Source: Merdiplasma sp905207905 | GTDB lineage: Bacteria; Bacillota; Clostridia; Lachnospirales; Lachnospiraceae | Direction: 5' to 3' | Assembly (NCBI GenBank): GCA_902475025.1 | Contig: CABRXX010000001.1 | Location: 56,241 to 120,240, forward strand | DNA: 64,000 bases | Shown: in pieces, positions 39,728 to 49,260 of the stretch | Layout of the letters: every line of letters begins with the position of its first letter | How positions within the stretch are numbered: position 1 is the first letter of the stretch | Notes under the pieces: generated by a model | What the model saw: the letters and a program-made list of their open reading frames with translations, nothing else | Told to the model about the DNA's origin: nothing | The model's database searches: none | Program-made: the position numbers and the translations under genes

Positions 39728-42117
39728 AGGATATGGAGAAAAAGCTGGGAGAGATCCGCAGGGAGATTGAGGCGAATGAAAGAGAAGCCAGAGAAAGCGG
39801 GATCCCCATGAAAACGGCAGAGGAAGGAGCCAGCCTTCGCGCTTCCATGAAAACAGTAAATCAGCCGAAGATGAAAAAGGACGCGATGGCACTGGTTACC
39901 GGAAAACCGGTATTTCTGGATGATGTGACCGGCCGGGAGTATCTGGTGGTGAAGGTGCTTAGAAGCCCTCATGCCAATGCCATAGTAAAGAAGATCGATA
40001 CCGATCGGGCGAAAAAGGTTCCAGGCGTAGAGTGCGTTTTTACCTGGGAGGATGTGCCGAACCAGCGGTTTACCATGGCAGGCCAGACCTATCCGGAGTT
40101 AAGCCCCTACGATCGCTTGATTCTGGATTCCCATGTGAGGTATGTGGGAGATCCGGTGGCCATTGTGGCAGGGGAAAATGAGGATTGTGTAGATCGGGCT
40201 TTGAAATTGATCCGGACAGAATATGAGGTGCTGCCTGCTGTTTTGGATATGCATGAGGCAAAGGACAGCCAGATACTGATCCATCCGGAAGAAAACTGGG
40301 AAGCCCTGGTTCCGGTGGGAGCAGATAATAAAAGAAATCTGTGTGCCAGTCAGAAGAGCGGCGTGGGAGATGTGGAAGAAGTGCTGGCCCAGTGTGACAT
40401 GGTGGTGGAGGGAACGTACCGTACTCAGGCAAACCAGCAGGCTATGATGGAGACCTTCCGCACTGCCTGCTATATGGATGCCTATGGCCGGCTGAATGTG
40501 GTCAGCTCTACCCAGATCGTCTTTCATGTGCAGCGGATTGTGGCGAGAGCCTTGGGGATCCCCCAGAGCAAGGTTCGGGTGACCAAGCACCGAATCGGAG
40601 GCGGTTTTGGAGCCAAGCAGACGGTGGTAGCGGAAGTGTTTCCTGCTTTTGTTACCTGGAAAACAGGAAAGCCCTCAAAAATGATCTTTACCAGGGAGGA
40701 GTGCCAGACTGCCTCCACTCCCAGACATGAGATGGAAGTAAAGGTGCGGGTGGGGGCAACCAAAGAAGGGCGGATCCGGGCTTTGGATGTGTACGCTCTG
40801 TCCGATACAGGAGCTTACGGAGAACATGGGCCTACTACGGTAGGTCTGGTGGGACAAAAGGGAATCACCCTCTACGGAAAGTTGGATGCCTATCGGTTCG
40901 ATTTTGATGTGGTGTATACCAACCACATGTCTGCGGGAGCCTACCGGGGATATGGAGCCACTCAGGGTATTTTTGCGATTGAGAGCGCAGTGAATGAACT
41001 GGCTCAGAAGCTGGATATGGACCCGGTGAAACTTCGGGAAATGAATATGGTCCAGCAGGGGCAGAGGATGCCCTCCTATGAAAATGAGCCCAACCGCAGC
41101 TGCGCTCTGGATCGATGCATGGCCAGGGCAAAGGAGATGATCGGCTGGGATGAAAAGTACCCCTGTAAAGATATGGGCAATGGAAAAGTCCGCAGCGTGG
41201 GCGTGGCTATGGCTATGCAGGGATCCTGTATTTCCTTTGTGGATACCGGATCTGCGGTGGTGAAGCTGGAGCAGGAGGGAACTTACCATCTTTCTGTGGG
41301 TTCGGCAGATATGGGAACCGGGTGCGATACAATCCTGGCTCAGATCGCTGCGGAGGTGCTGGCCTGTCCTCTGGAAAAAATTACTGTCTGCGCGGCAGAT
41401 ACGGATTCCTCTCCCTATGACTCCGGTTCCTACGCCTCCAGCACTACCTATGTGACCGGAAAGGCAGTGGAGCAGGCGGCCGGACAAGTGAAGAGCCTGA
41501 TTTTAAAAAAGGCGGCTCAGATGATGGAAGCGCCTCTGGAAGAGCTGGAATTTCAGGGAGATCGGGTGATCTGGGATGCAGGAGAAAAGCAGATTTCCAT
41601 CAAGGAGATCGCAGATGCTTCCACCTGCGGAAATCAGCTGGCCATTGTAGGCTCCGTCACCAACAGCTCCCCCGTCTCTCCGCCGCCCTTTATGGTAGGA
41701 ATGGTGGAAATCGAGCTGGATAAGGAGACCGGGGCTTTGGAGATCCTGGACTATGTGGCAGTGGTGGACTGCGGAACGCCCATCAATCCGAATCTGGCCA
41801 GAGTGCAGACGGAAGGAGGACTGGCCCAGGGAATCGGAATGGCGCTTTATGAGAATGTAAGGAGCAGCAGCAAAGGACAGATCTTGAGCAATTCCCTGAT
41901 GCAGTATAAAATCCCCACCCGCATGGACGTTCCCAAGTTTCGGGTAGAGTTTGAGAGCAGCTACGAGCCCACTGGGCCTTTTGGCGCGAAATCCATCGGC
42001 GAGATTGTGATCAATACCCCGGCTCCTGCGCTGGCTCATGCCATTGCCAATGCAACAGGGGTGTGGTTTCGGGAGCTTCCCATTACCAGTGAAAAAATCT
42101 GGCGGGGAATGCGGTAA
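39724..42117 (+). CDS. Molybdenum hydroxylase catalytic (molybdopterin-binding) subunit
   Basis: The 797-residue protein has the aldehyde oxidase/xanthine dehydrogenase fold. Motifs include KKDAMALVTGKPVFLDDV, HRIGGGFGAKQT, SAGAYRGYGATQG and PFGAKSIGEIVINTP, whose Glu is the probable catalytic base. GGGFGAKQ rather than GGGFGGKE resembles the XdhA-like clade of enteric and clostridial enzymes. It probably hydroxylates a purine or other N-heterocycle, but the substrate is unproven. The first 41 residues are charged low complexity; homology begins near MKTVNQ (39847). Cofactor-maturation genes are not in the window. Confidence 0.92.
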   Translation: MKDMEKKLGEIRREIEANEREARESGIPMKTAEEGASLRASMKTVNQPKMKKDAMALVTGKPVFLDDVTGREYLVVKVLRSPHANAIVKKIDTDRAKKVPGVECVFTWEDVPNQRFTMAGQTYPELSPYDRLILDSHVRYVGDPVAIVAGENEDCVDRALKLIRTEYEVLPAVLDMHEAKDSQILIHPEENWEALVPVGADNKRNLCASQKSGVGDVEEVLAQCDMVVEGTYRTQANQQAMMETFRTACYMDAYGRLNVVSSTQIVFHVQRIVARALGIPQSKVRVTKHRIGGGFGAKQTVVAEVFPAFVTWKTGKPSKMIFTREECQTASTPRHEMEVKVRVGATKEGRIRALDVYALSDTGAYGEHGPTTVGLVGQKGITLYGKLDAYRFDFDVVYTNHMSAGAYRGYGATQGIFAIESAVNELAQKLDMDPVKLREMNMVQQGQRMPSYENEPNRSCALDRCMARAKEMIGWDEKYPCKDMGNGKVRSVGVAMAMQGSCISFVDTGSAVVKLEQEGTYHLSVGSADMGTGCDTILAQIAAEVLACPLEKITVCAADTDSSPYDSGSYASSTTYVTGKAVEQAAGQVKSLILKKAAQMMEAPLEELEFQGDRVIWDAGEKQISIKEIADASTCGNQLAIVGSVTNSSPVSPPPFMVGMVEIELDKETGALEILDYVAVVDCGTPINPNLARVQTEGGLAQGIGMALYENVRSSSKGQILSNSLMQYKIPTRMDVPKFRVEFESSYEPTGPFGAKSIGEIVINTPAPALAHAIANATGVWFRELPITSEKIWRGMR

Positions 42118-42209
42118 AAACCACTGGTCAAGTATTGCTTAAGATGATACAATAGATAAATAATTATTTTTTCGGAAATACCGGAAAATAGAATGAGGAG
42201 ATGAATATT

Positions 42210-43598
42210 ATGGACTGCGTAACTGTAAGAGAGCTGTACCGGGATCGAGAAGCTTACATTGGCCAGGAGATCACGGTGGGGGGATGGCTGAGAAGCATCC
42301 GGGATTCCAAGACCTTTGGTTTTTTGGTGCTGCATGACGGCACGTTTTTTGAGACGCTGCAGATCGTCTACAGCGATAAATTGGAAAACTTTAATGAGAT
42401 CAATAAGCTGAATGTGGGCGCTGCTGTGATCGTAAAGGGCACTTTAGTGGCGACTCCCCAGGCAAAACAGCCCTTTGAGATTCAGGCAGCAGAGGTGAGG
42501 GTGGAAGGCGCCTCCACGCCTGATTATCCCATGCAGAAAAAGCGTCACAGCATGGAGTTTCTGCGCACGGTGCCCCATCTGCGTCCCAGAACCAACACCT
42601 TCCAGGCAGTATTCCGGGTGCGTTCTCTGGCAGCTTATGCGATCCATCAGTTTTTCCAGGAGAGAGGATTCGTGTATGTGCATACGCCTCTGATTACCGG
42701 AAGTGACTGCGAGGGCGCTGGAGAGATGTTCCAGGTGACCACCTTTGATCTGAAGAATGTGCCTACAGATGATCAGGGAGCGGTGGATTTTTCCAAGGAT
42801 TTCTTTGGCAAACCCACCAACCTGACAGTGAGCGGCCAGCTGGACTGCGAGTCCTACGCCCAGGCTTTCCGGAACGTGTACACCTTCGGTCCCACTTTCC
42901 GGGCAGAGAATTCCAACACTACCCGCCATGCGGCAGAGTTCTGGATGATCGAGCCGGAGATTTCTTTCGCAGATCTGAAAGATGATATGATCCTGGCAGA
43001 GCAGATGTTAAAGTATGTATTCCGCTATGTGCTGGAGCATGCGCCGGAAGAGATGAATTTCTTCAACTCCTTTGTGGACAAGGGACTTCTGGACCGTTTA
43101 AGACATGTGATGGAGTCTGATTTTGGCCATGTGACCTACACGGAGGCAGTGGAGATTCTGGAGAAGAACAACGACAAATTTGAGTACAAGGTATCCTGGG
43201 GCTGCGACCTGCAGACTGAGCATGAGCGCTACCTGACCGAGCAGGTATTCAAGAAACCGGTATTTGTCACAGATTATCCCAAAGAGATCAAGGCCTTTTA
43301 CATGAAGCTGAATCCGGACGGAAAGACCGTGGCAGCCATGGATTGCCTGGTTCCCGGCATCGGCGAGATTATCGGGGGAAGCCAGAGAGAAGAAAACTAT
43401 GACCTGCTGGCAGCAAGGATCAAAGAGCTGGGGATGAACCCGGAGGAATACAAGTATTACATGGATCTGAGAAAATACGGAACCACCCGCCATGCAGGCT
43501 TTGGACTGGGATTTGAGCGCCTGGTTATGTATCTTACCGGCATGGGCAATATCCGGGATGTGATTCCCTATCCCAGAACAGTAGGCAACTGCGAATAA
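42210..43598 (+). CDS. asnS: Asparaginyl-tRNA synthetase
   Basis: The 462-residue protein has an N-terminal OB-fold anticodon-binding domain (ITVGGWLRSIRDSKTFGF). A class II catalytic core follows, with motif 2 FRAENSNTTRHAAEFWMIEPE and motif 3 GFGLGFERLVMYLTG. It charges tRNA-Asn with asparagine. ATG 42210 is preferred because GAGGAG then lies at normal distance, whereas 42201 abuts it. No T-box leader was recognised in the 92 bp upstream. A long GC-rich hairpin follows the gene. Confidence 0.96.
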   Translation: MDCVTVRELYRDREAYIGQEITVGGWLRSIRDSKTFGFLVLHDGTFFETLQIVYSDKLENFNEINKLNVGAAVIVKGTLVATPQAKQPFEIQAAEVRVEGASTPDYPMQKKRHSMEFLRTVPHLRPRTNTFQAVFRVRSLAAYAIHQFFQERGFVYVHTPLITGSDCEGAGEMFQVTTFDLKNVPTDDQGAVDFSKDFFGKPTNLTVSGQLDCESYAQAFRNVYTFGPTFRAENSNTTRHAAEFWMIEPEISFADLKDDMILAEQMLKYVFRYVLEHAPEEMNFFNSFVDKGLLDRLRHVMESDFGHVTYTEAVEILEKNNDKFEYKVSWGCDLQTEHERYLTEQVFKKPVFVTDYPKEIKAFYMKLNPDGKTVAAMDCLVPGIGEIIGGSQREENYDLLAARIKELGMNPEEYKYYMDLRKYGTTRHAGFGLGFERLVMYLTGMGNIRDVIPYPRTVGNCE

Positions 43599-43639
43599 TC
43601 CGGCGGGCTTGGGCCTGTTGGAAGTTTATAAGACAAGGA

Positions 43640-43690
43640 CTGCCCGTACCGGCAGCGGAAGGCGCAAGTCTCCGGGCCGGGCACGGGCAG
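43640..43690 (+). terminator. GC-rich hairpin after asnS
   Basis: CTGCCCGT (43640-43647) and ACGGGCAG (43683-43690) close an imperfect GC-rich stem. Only ATTT follows, so it may be an attenuator rather than a full terminator. Confidence 0.5.
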
Positions 43691-43711
43691 ATTTAAAAAG
43701 GAGAAGATTAT

Positions 43712-44674
43712 TTGTCAAGATACGAAGATAACAATCGACGGGAAAACAGGGGGAGAAAGAAAAAGAGAAGCGCCGTGGGAGCTTTTGTCAGCACACTGGT
43801 GCTGGTACTGGCTCTCGGGGTATTCTGCTATGCAGCCTATACGCTGTATGGATATTATAAGGAATATAAGGCTGGCACGGATGAGTACGGAAACCTGAAT
43901 GATAAATATGTAAGCATTCTTCCTGGCGGCACGGAAGCGGATTCGCAGCTCCAGGAGACAGATGCACCGGGCGCTTCCGGCCAGGGGGCTGTGCTGAGCA
44001 ATGTGGCGGAGCTGGAAGATCCGGCAACGGTGCAGGCGAAGGTGGAAGCGGCAGGCAAGGAGAAAGCTTTGGAGAATGGGGAGGAGAAGACCCTGCCTAT
44101 GATGCGCAATCCTATCAATTTCCAGGAACTGAATGCCATCAATGAGGACATCATCGGATGGATCCGAATCGGAGCTTTGGATATTTCCTATCCGGTGGCT
44201 CAGGGAGCGGACAACGACTACTATCTTCACCGTACCTTTGAGGGTGTGGAGAACTTTGCGGGCTGCATCTTTTTAAACTGCGACAACAGCCGGTTTTTTA
44301 CTGATCAGAATTCGATTGTCTATGGGCATAACATGAAAAATGGCTCCATGTTTGGAACCCTTCACGAATTTGAAAATCAGGAGGTCTACGATAAAAATCC
44401 CTATTTCTGGATTTTTTCTCAGGACTTTATCTATCAGTACCGGATTTTTTCCTGCTCCAGAGTACATAAGATCGGAGATCCTTACCGGACCCGGTTTTTG
44501 ACAGAGGATTTCCAGAGCTTTATTGACACTTGTCAGGCGAATTCTCTGATCGATAACGGTGGGGTGTCGGTGACCACAGAGGATCGGATCGTGACGTTGT
44601 CTACCTGTACGGCAGATGATTCCACCCGGTTTATTCTTCAGGGTAAATTGGAGCAGGTATATATTTCTAAATAG
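43712..44674 (+). CDS. srtB: Class B sortase
   Basis: The 320-residue protein has a basic N-terminus, one membrane helix (about 22-45), a linker and a sortase domain. Catalytic residues are visible: His in VYGHNMKNGSMF (about 206), Cys in TLSTC (about 297) and Arg in STRFILQGKLE. The domain length and the TLSTCT active site indicate class B. It anchors surface proteins to peptidoglycan by cleaving at a sorting signal. It starts with TTG at 43712 behind AAAGGAG. A candidate substrate with a C-terminal NTTTGD motif is encoded at 51460-56130. Confidence 0.93.
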   Translation: MSRYEDNNRRENRGRKKKRSAVGAFVSTLVLVLALGVFCYAAYTLYGYYKEYKAGTDEYGNLNDKYVSILPGGTEADSQLQETDAPGASGQGAVLSNVAELEDPATVQAKVEAAGKEKALENGEEKTLPMMRNPINFQELNAINEDIIGWIRIGALDISYPVAQGADNDYYLHRTFEGVENFAGCIFLNCDNSRFFTDQNSIVYGHNMKNGSMFGTLHEFENQEVYDKNPYFWIFSQDFIYQYRIFSCSRVHKIGDPYRTRFLTEDFQSFIDTCQANSLIDNGGVSVTTEDRIVTLSTCTADDSTRFILQGKLEQVYISK

Positions 44675-44699
44675 AGAGCAGAGAAAGGGAGGAAAAGGG

Positions 44700-45419
44700 A
44701 TGGAAGATTCGGTAAAGAAATTGCAGGAAATAGTGAATCAGAGCAGTAATATCGTATTTTTCGGCGGAGCGGGTGTGTCCACGGAGAGCGGCATTCCGGA
44801 TTTTCGCAGCGTGGACGGGCTGTATCACATGAAATACGAGTATCCTCCGGAGACCATCTTAAGCCATACCTTTTTTATGAGAAAGCCGGAGGAGTTTTAT
44901 CGCTTTTACCATGATAAGATGCTCTGTCTGGATGCAAAGCCTAATGCAGCCCACAAAAAGCTGGCCAAGTTAGAGGCGCAGGGGAAATTAAAGGCAGTGA
45001 TCACCCAGAATATTGACGGCCTGCACCAGGCAGCCGGCAGTCGGCGGGTGCTGGAGCTTCACGGCAGCGTTCATCGGAATTACTGCATGAAGTGCGGAGC
45101 CTTCTATGACGCCAAATACATGAAGGCGGCAGATGGGGTGCCCAGGTGTGAGAAGTGCAAAGGCATGATAAAACCGGATGTGGTGCTGTATGAGGAGGGA
45201 CTGGATCAGCAGACTTTGCAGGATTCTGTATCGTTTCTCTCCCATGCGGAAGTGCTTATCATCGGTGGAACCTCCCTGGCCGTGTATCCGGCAGCCGGAC
45301 TCATCGATTATTTCCAGGGAAAGCATCTGGTAGTGATCAACCGATCAGCCACATCCAGAGATCGGTATGCAGATCTTCTGATCCAGGGCAGCATCGGAGA
45401 GGTTCTGGGAGCTATTTAA
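44700..45419 (+). CDS. cobB: NAD-dependent protein deacylase (sirtuin)
   Basis: The 239-residue protein has the sirtuin NAD-binding motif FFGGAGVSTESGIPDFRS, the TQNIDGLHQAAGS motif, and the catalytic histidine in LELHGSVHRNYC. The zinc site is CMKCGAFY with CEKCKG. It removes acetyl or other acyl groups from lysines, producing nicotinamide and O-acyl-ADP-ribose. The start at 44700 is supported by GGGAGGAAAAGGG. It lies 25 bp after the sortase gene and may be co-transcribed with it and with the DUF951 gene. Confidence 0.95.
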   Translation: MEDSVKKLQEIVNQSSNIVFFGGAGVSTESGIPDFRSVDGLYHMKYEYPPETILSHTFFMRKPEEFYRFYHDKMLCLDAKPNAAHKKLAKLEAQGKLKAVITQNIDGLHQAAGSRRVLELHGSVHRNYCMKCGAFYDAKYMKAADGVPRCEKCKGMIKPDVVLYEEGLDQQTLQDSVSFLSHAEVLIIGGTSLAVYPAAGLIDYFQGKHLVVINRSATSRDRYADLLIQGSIGEVLGAI

Positions 45420-45492
45420 AGAAGCAAGGGATAAAAGAGTTTGTGCCTGGGAGTTGGATTTACACAGGCGCAGATAAAAGAGGAGGCAGAAA

Positions 45493-45708
45493 ATGGACAA
45501 CCGCCAGGAACGCCCGGATTATCAGGTGGGCGATATCGTGAAGCTGAAAAAACAGCATCCCTGCGGCAGCCAGGAGTGGGAGATTCTTCGGGTAGGAGCG
45601 GATTTCCGGTTGAAATGTTTAGGCTGCGGCCATCAGATTATGATAGCCAGAAAGCTGGTAGAAAAAAATACCCGGGGGCTTCGGAAAAAGCAGGAAATAC
45701 CACAATAG
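45493..45708 (+). CDS. DUF951 family protein
   Basis: The 71-residue protein reads YQVGDIVKLKKQHPCGSQEW and LKCLGCGHQIMIARKLVEK, the full DUF951 pattern. It is a small beta-rich domain with conserved HPCG and CxGCG cysteines that may bind metal or nucleic acid. The function is unknown. AGGAGG precedes the ATG. In related Firmicutes this gene is often near ribosome- or replication-associated genes. Confidence 0.9.
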   Translation: MDNRQERPDYQVGDIVKLKKQHPCGSQEWEILRVGADFRLKCLGCGHQIMIARKLVEKNTRGLRKKQEIPQ

Positions 45709-45781
45709 AAGATCACGCATAAAAGGGTGAGAAAAAGAGAGGGAATGAAAAGAGAATAGGATTACTCCGGAAGCAGGAGTT

Positions 45782-45857
45782 AAAAGAGGGTTCTGATATC
45801 CAGATGTACACAGGTTGGCAAGACCAGTGAACAAGGATAAGCAGAACCCTCTTTTTT
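45782..45857. terminator. Bidirectional terminator between DUF951 gene and the P-type ATPase
   Basis: AAGAGGGTTCTG and CAGAACCCTCTT form a perfect 12-bp stem around a long loop. TTTT follows in the plus direction and TTTT in the minus direction. Confidence 0.8.
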
Positions 45858-45925
45858 GGCAGCTGTCTCAATACAGATCTTGATATGCTTGACAGCTGTA
45901 CGGATGCAAGCTTATGAGTTCAAGG

Positions 45926-48538
45926 TTATGATTTTACCAGTTCCAGCGCTTTGGCGATCTCCATGACCGCAACGGGAGCCAGGATCAGTCCCAGAGCCAG
46001 CAGGTAAAGTTCACCAGGCAGCGCGATGAGGCCGAAGGCGATGCGCACCGGTGTAAAGAGAACCAGCAGTACCAGGGCAAGAGAAGCCAGGCAGGCCAGA
46101 TTCAGATGACGGTTGGTAAAGAAACCGATGCGGAACAGAGAGCGGTGAGAACGCATATTGTAGGCCTGAACCACCTGGGACAGGGCAAGTACCATAAATG
46201 CCATGGTCTGACCGCCGGCCAGAGTGCCGGTGACAGCCTCTCCTCTCTTGAAAGCAAAAAGAGTCAGGAATGCGAACATAAGACCCTGAAGGACTACGCG
46301 AATGCCAAGGCCGTGAGCGAAGATTCCTTCATTCTTGGGCTTGGGTTTCTGATCCATAATATCTTTTTCCACAGGCTCCATACCTAAGGCGATGGCAGGC
46401 AGGCTGTCCGTCACCAGGTTGATCCACAGAAGCTGCATGGACAGAAGCGGCGTTTTGTGCCATAAAAGCATTGCACAGAATACAGTGATGACCTCTCCAA
46501 TGTTGGTGCCCAGGAGGAAGCCCACCACCTTTTTAATGTTGGCGTAAATGCCCCGGCCTTCCTGAACTGCGTCTACAATGGTGGCAAAATTATCGTCCGT
46601 CAGCGTAATGTCAGCGGCTCCCTTGGCCACATCTGTTCCGGTGATGCCCATGGCGCATCCGATATCAGCAGCTTTTAAGGCGGGAGCGTCATTGACGCCA
46701 TCTCCGGTCATGGAAACGATCTGATCCTTTTTCTGCCATGCTTTTACAATACGGATCTTATTCTCCGGTGAAACCCGGGCATAGACGGAAATATGTTCCA
46801 CGGACTGATCCAGTTCTTCCTCTGTCATAGCATCCAGTTGTGCGCCTGTGATGGCTCGGTCCCCGGGCTGAAGGATTCCCAGATCCTTGGCAATGGCGGA
46901 GGCTGTCACTACATGGTCTCCGGTGATCATCACAGGTTTAATGCCGGCCCGGCGGCACAGAGCCACAGCGTCTCTTGCTTCCGGACGGGGCGGGTCGATC
47001 ATGCCCACCAGACCAAGGAGCGTCAGGCCGTTTTCCATTGTCTCGGAAGTGACCTCTTCCGGAATCTGGTCCATCACCTTATATCCAATGGCCAGGACAC
47101 GGAGAGCCTGCTCACTCATGGATTCATTCATTTTTCTGGCAGCTTCCAGATTGCCCAGAGTGCAGCGGGCAGTCATCATATCAAAAGCGCCCTTTACAAT
47201 CACCACAGTTTTTCCATCAATCTGGTTAACAGAGGTCATCAGCTTACGGTCAGAGTCAAAGGGAATCTCTGCCAGGCGGGGATACTGTTTATTCAGATCA
47301 TCCTGCCCCATACCGTTTTTGTGGGCAGCCACGATGATGGAAGTCTCAGTGGGATCGCCGATATGCTGCTCTGAGCCATCCTGTCCGAATACCACAGATC
47401 CGTCGCAGCAGAGGGTTCCGTAAAGAAGAAGCTTTCTGGCTTCCGGAGAATTTTCGGTGCTGACATCCTCCAGATGATCAGAACCATCCAGGTAAAGCTT
47501 GGTGAGGGTCATGCGATTCTGGGTCAGTGTTCCAGTCTTGTCGGAGCAGATCACAGATGCGCTTCCCAGAGTTTCCACAGCCGGGAGACGGCGGATCAGT
47601 GCGTTTTTCTTAACCATGCGCTGTACTCCGATTGCCAGGACAATGGTCACGATGGCGGGAAGACCCTCCGGAATCGCCGATACAGCTAAAGATACGGCAG
47701 TCATAAAGATCTCCAGCACAGGAATGCCGTTCATCAGTCCTACCACAAAGATGATGCCGCAGGCGCCGAGAGCCAGAAATCCAAGATATTTTCCGAGCTG
47801 TGCCAGTTTTTTCTGAAGCGGAGTCTGGGTATCGCTCTCACCTTCCAGGAGACCTGCAATCTTGCCCATCTCTGTATCCATGCCGGTGGCGGTAACCACG
47901 GCAACGGCAGTTCCGTAGGTGACGCTGCAGCCGGAGAAGACCATGTTGCTCCGGTCTCCCACAGAAGCCTTTGCGTCCACCTGCGCGTTAGCATCCTTTT
48001 CAGAGGGAACAGATTCTCCGGTGAGAGCAGATTCTTCACATTTCAGGCTGACGCTGGAGAGCAGTCTGGCGTCTGCTGGAATAAAATCTCCTGCTTCCAG
48101 GCGGATAATATCTCCGGGAACCAGCAATGCAGCATCAATGATCTGCTCCGTTCCGTCCCGAATCACTCTGGCATGGGGAGCGGACATGTTTTTCAGAGCG
48201 TCCAGGGCTTTTTCAGCCTTGCTCTCCTGAAGCATACCCATAACAGCATTGAGAACCACGATGAGCAGAATCAGGCATGGCTCAAAAAACTCCATGGGAT
48301 CGCCCTCTATGCAGGCGATCACGAAAGAAACGGCAGCGGCGATAAGCAGGATGATGATCATCACATCCTGAAATTGTTCCAGAAAGCGCTGAAGATTTGT
48401 CTTTTTCTTCTTTTCCTTCAACCGGTTTTCGCCGTGCTTTTCCAGCAGTTCCCTGGCCCGGTCGCCGGAAAGCCCCTGCTCCTGGGTAGTACCCAGCTCA
48501 CTTAAAACTTCTGATTTTGGTTTGCAGTAAGGTGTCAA
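45926..48538 (-). CDS. Calcium-type cation-translocating P-type ATPase
   Basis: The product of about 870 residues is a P2A (SERCA/PMCA-like) ATPase with about ten membrane helices. Motifs include the actuator TGES (ALTGESVPSEKD), PEGLPA in the fourth transmembrane helix, the phosphorylation site CSDKTGTLTQNRM, and the hinge MTGDGVNDAPALKAADIG. It probably exports calcium or manganese. The start is taken as TTG 48538 because AGGAGG lies 6-7 nt upstream; the in-frame ATG at 48562 would place that site inside the gene and has none of its own. A GTGACA/TAGAAT promoter precedes it. Confidence 0.92.
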   Translation of the reverse strand: MTPYCKPKSEVLSELGTTQEQGLSGDRARELLEKHGENRLKEKKKKTNLQRFLEQFQDVMIIILLIAAAVSFVIACIEGDPMEFFEPCLILLIVVLNAVMGMLQESKAEKALDALKNMSAPHARVIRDGTEQIIDAALLVPGDIIRLEAGDFIPADARLLSSVSLKCEESALTGESVPSEKDANAQVDAKASVGDRSNMVFSGCSVTYGTAVAVVTATGMDTEMGKIAGLLEGESDTQTPLQKKLAQLGKYLGFLALGACGIIFVVGLMNGIPVLEIFMTAVSLAVSAIPEGLPAIVTIVLAIGVQRMVKKNALIRRLPAVETLGSASVICSDKTGTLTQNRMTLTKLYLDGSDHLEDVSTENSPEARKLLLYGTLCCDGSVVFGQDGSEQHIGDPTETSIIVAAHKNGMGQDDLNKQYPRLAEIPFDSDRKLMTSVNQIDGKTVVIVKGAFDMMTARCTLGNLEAARKMNESMSEQALRVLAIGYKVMDQIPEEVTSETMENGLTLLGLVGMIDPPRPEARDAVALCRRAGIKPVMITGDHVVTASAIAKDLGILQPGDRAITGAQLDAMTEEELDQSVEHISVYARVSPENKIRIVKAWQKKDQIVSMTGDGVNDAPALKAADIGCAMGITGTDVAKGAADITLTDDNFATIVDAVQEGRGIYANIKKVVGFLLGTNIGEVITVFCAMLLWHKTPLLSMQLLWINLVTDSLPAIALGMEPVEKDIMDQKPKPKNEGIFAHGLGIRVVLQGLMFAFLTLFAFKRGEAVTGTLAGGQTMAFMVLALSQVVQAYNMRSHRSLFRIGFFTNRHLNLACLASLALVLLVLFTPVRIAFGLIALPGELYLLALGLILAPVAVMEIAKALELVKS

Positions 48539-48634
48539 ATAAATTCCTCCTTGTCTTGTCAATCCCTTCCGGGCAGGCAGCCATTGGGATCGATGATAAA
48601 TGATAAATAGTAAGATTATATTAATATGAAGCTT

Positions 48635-48663
48635 ATTCTACCAGTATCCATGGTGTTTGTCAC
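48635..48663 (-). promoter_or_regulatory. Promoter of the P-type ATPase gene
   Basis: On the minus strand GTGACA (48663-48658) and TAGAAT (48640-48635) are 17 bp apart. The remaining region to 48953 is A-rich without a gene. Confidence 0.5.
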
Positions 48664-48850
48664 TGAGCAAATCATTAAATATCAATAAAGGATCAATAAA
48701 ATTAAAATATTCCTGTTGTCCCGAAAAGGAAAAGGCAGTTGCTTCTATTTTAATACAGAAAGGGGAAAATAATTCAATCATTCAAAATAATAAAAAAATC
48801 CAGGAAAAAATATTGAAATTTACGATGATTCAAAATAATTCAAAAAGTGC

Positions 48851-48879
48851 TTGAAATAAAAGGAATTCTATGATAAAGT
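48851..48879 (+). promoter_or_regulatory. Candidate promoter of rpsF-ssb-rpsR
   Basis: TTGAAA (48851-48856) and TAAAGT (48874-48879) are 17 bp apart, about 75 bp before rpsF. Confidence 0.4.
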
Positions 48880-48953
48880 AAAAAACTGTGATATATTATT
48901 TCCTTGCTCTTTCATCAGGAAAGGGCCAGAGACCATAAGGAGGTGCGCGAAGC

Positions 48954-49241
48954 ATGAATAAGTATGAATTAGCTGTTGTAGTCAACGCTAAACTCGAAGA
49001 CGAAGAGAGAACCGCTGTTATCGAGAAAGTAAAAGAATACGTGACTCGTTTCGGCGGAACAGTGACTGACGTGGATGACTGGGGTAAGAAGAAATTAGCT
49101 TACGAGATCCAGAAGATGCGCGAAGGTTTCTACTACTTCGTACATTTTGAGTCTGACAGCACATGCCCGGCGGAAGTTGAGAAACGTGTCCGCATCATGG
49201 AGAATGTGATCAGATATTTATGCGTTAGACTGGATGCATAG
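48954..49241 (+). CDS. rpsF: 30S ribosomal protein S6
   Basis: The 95-residue protein reads MNKYELAVVVNAKLEDEERT and has the S6 signature DDWGKKKLAYEIQKMREGFYYF. It binds 16S rRNA together with S18 in the platform of the small subunit. AAGGAGGTG precedes the ATG. It is followed by ssb and rpsR, the standard bacterial cluster. No clear S6:S18 autoregulatory leader structure was recognised. Confidence 0.98.
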   Translation: MNKYELAVVVNAKLEDEERTAVIEKVKEYVTRFGGTVTDVDDWGKKKLAYEIQKMREGFYYFVHFESDSTCPAEVEKRVRIMENVIRYLCVRLDA

Positions 49242-49260
49242 ATAGAATAGGAGATTTGCA

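Noticed and set aside
38247..42117. Carbon monoxide dehydrogenase (CoxMSL)
   Set aside because: The subunit order is the same, but the large subunit lacks the Cox-specific active-site cysteine loop and resembles XdhA-type enzymes with GGGFGAKQ.
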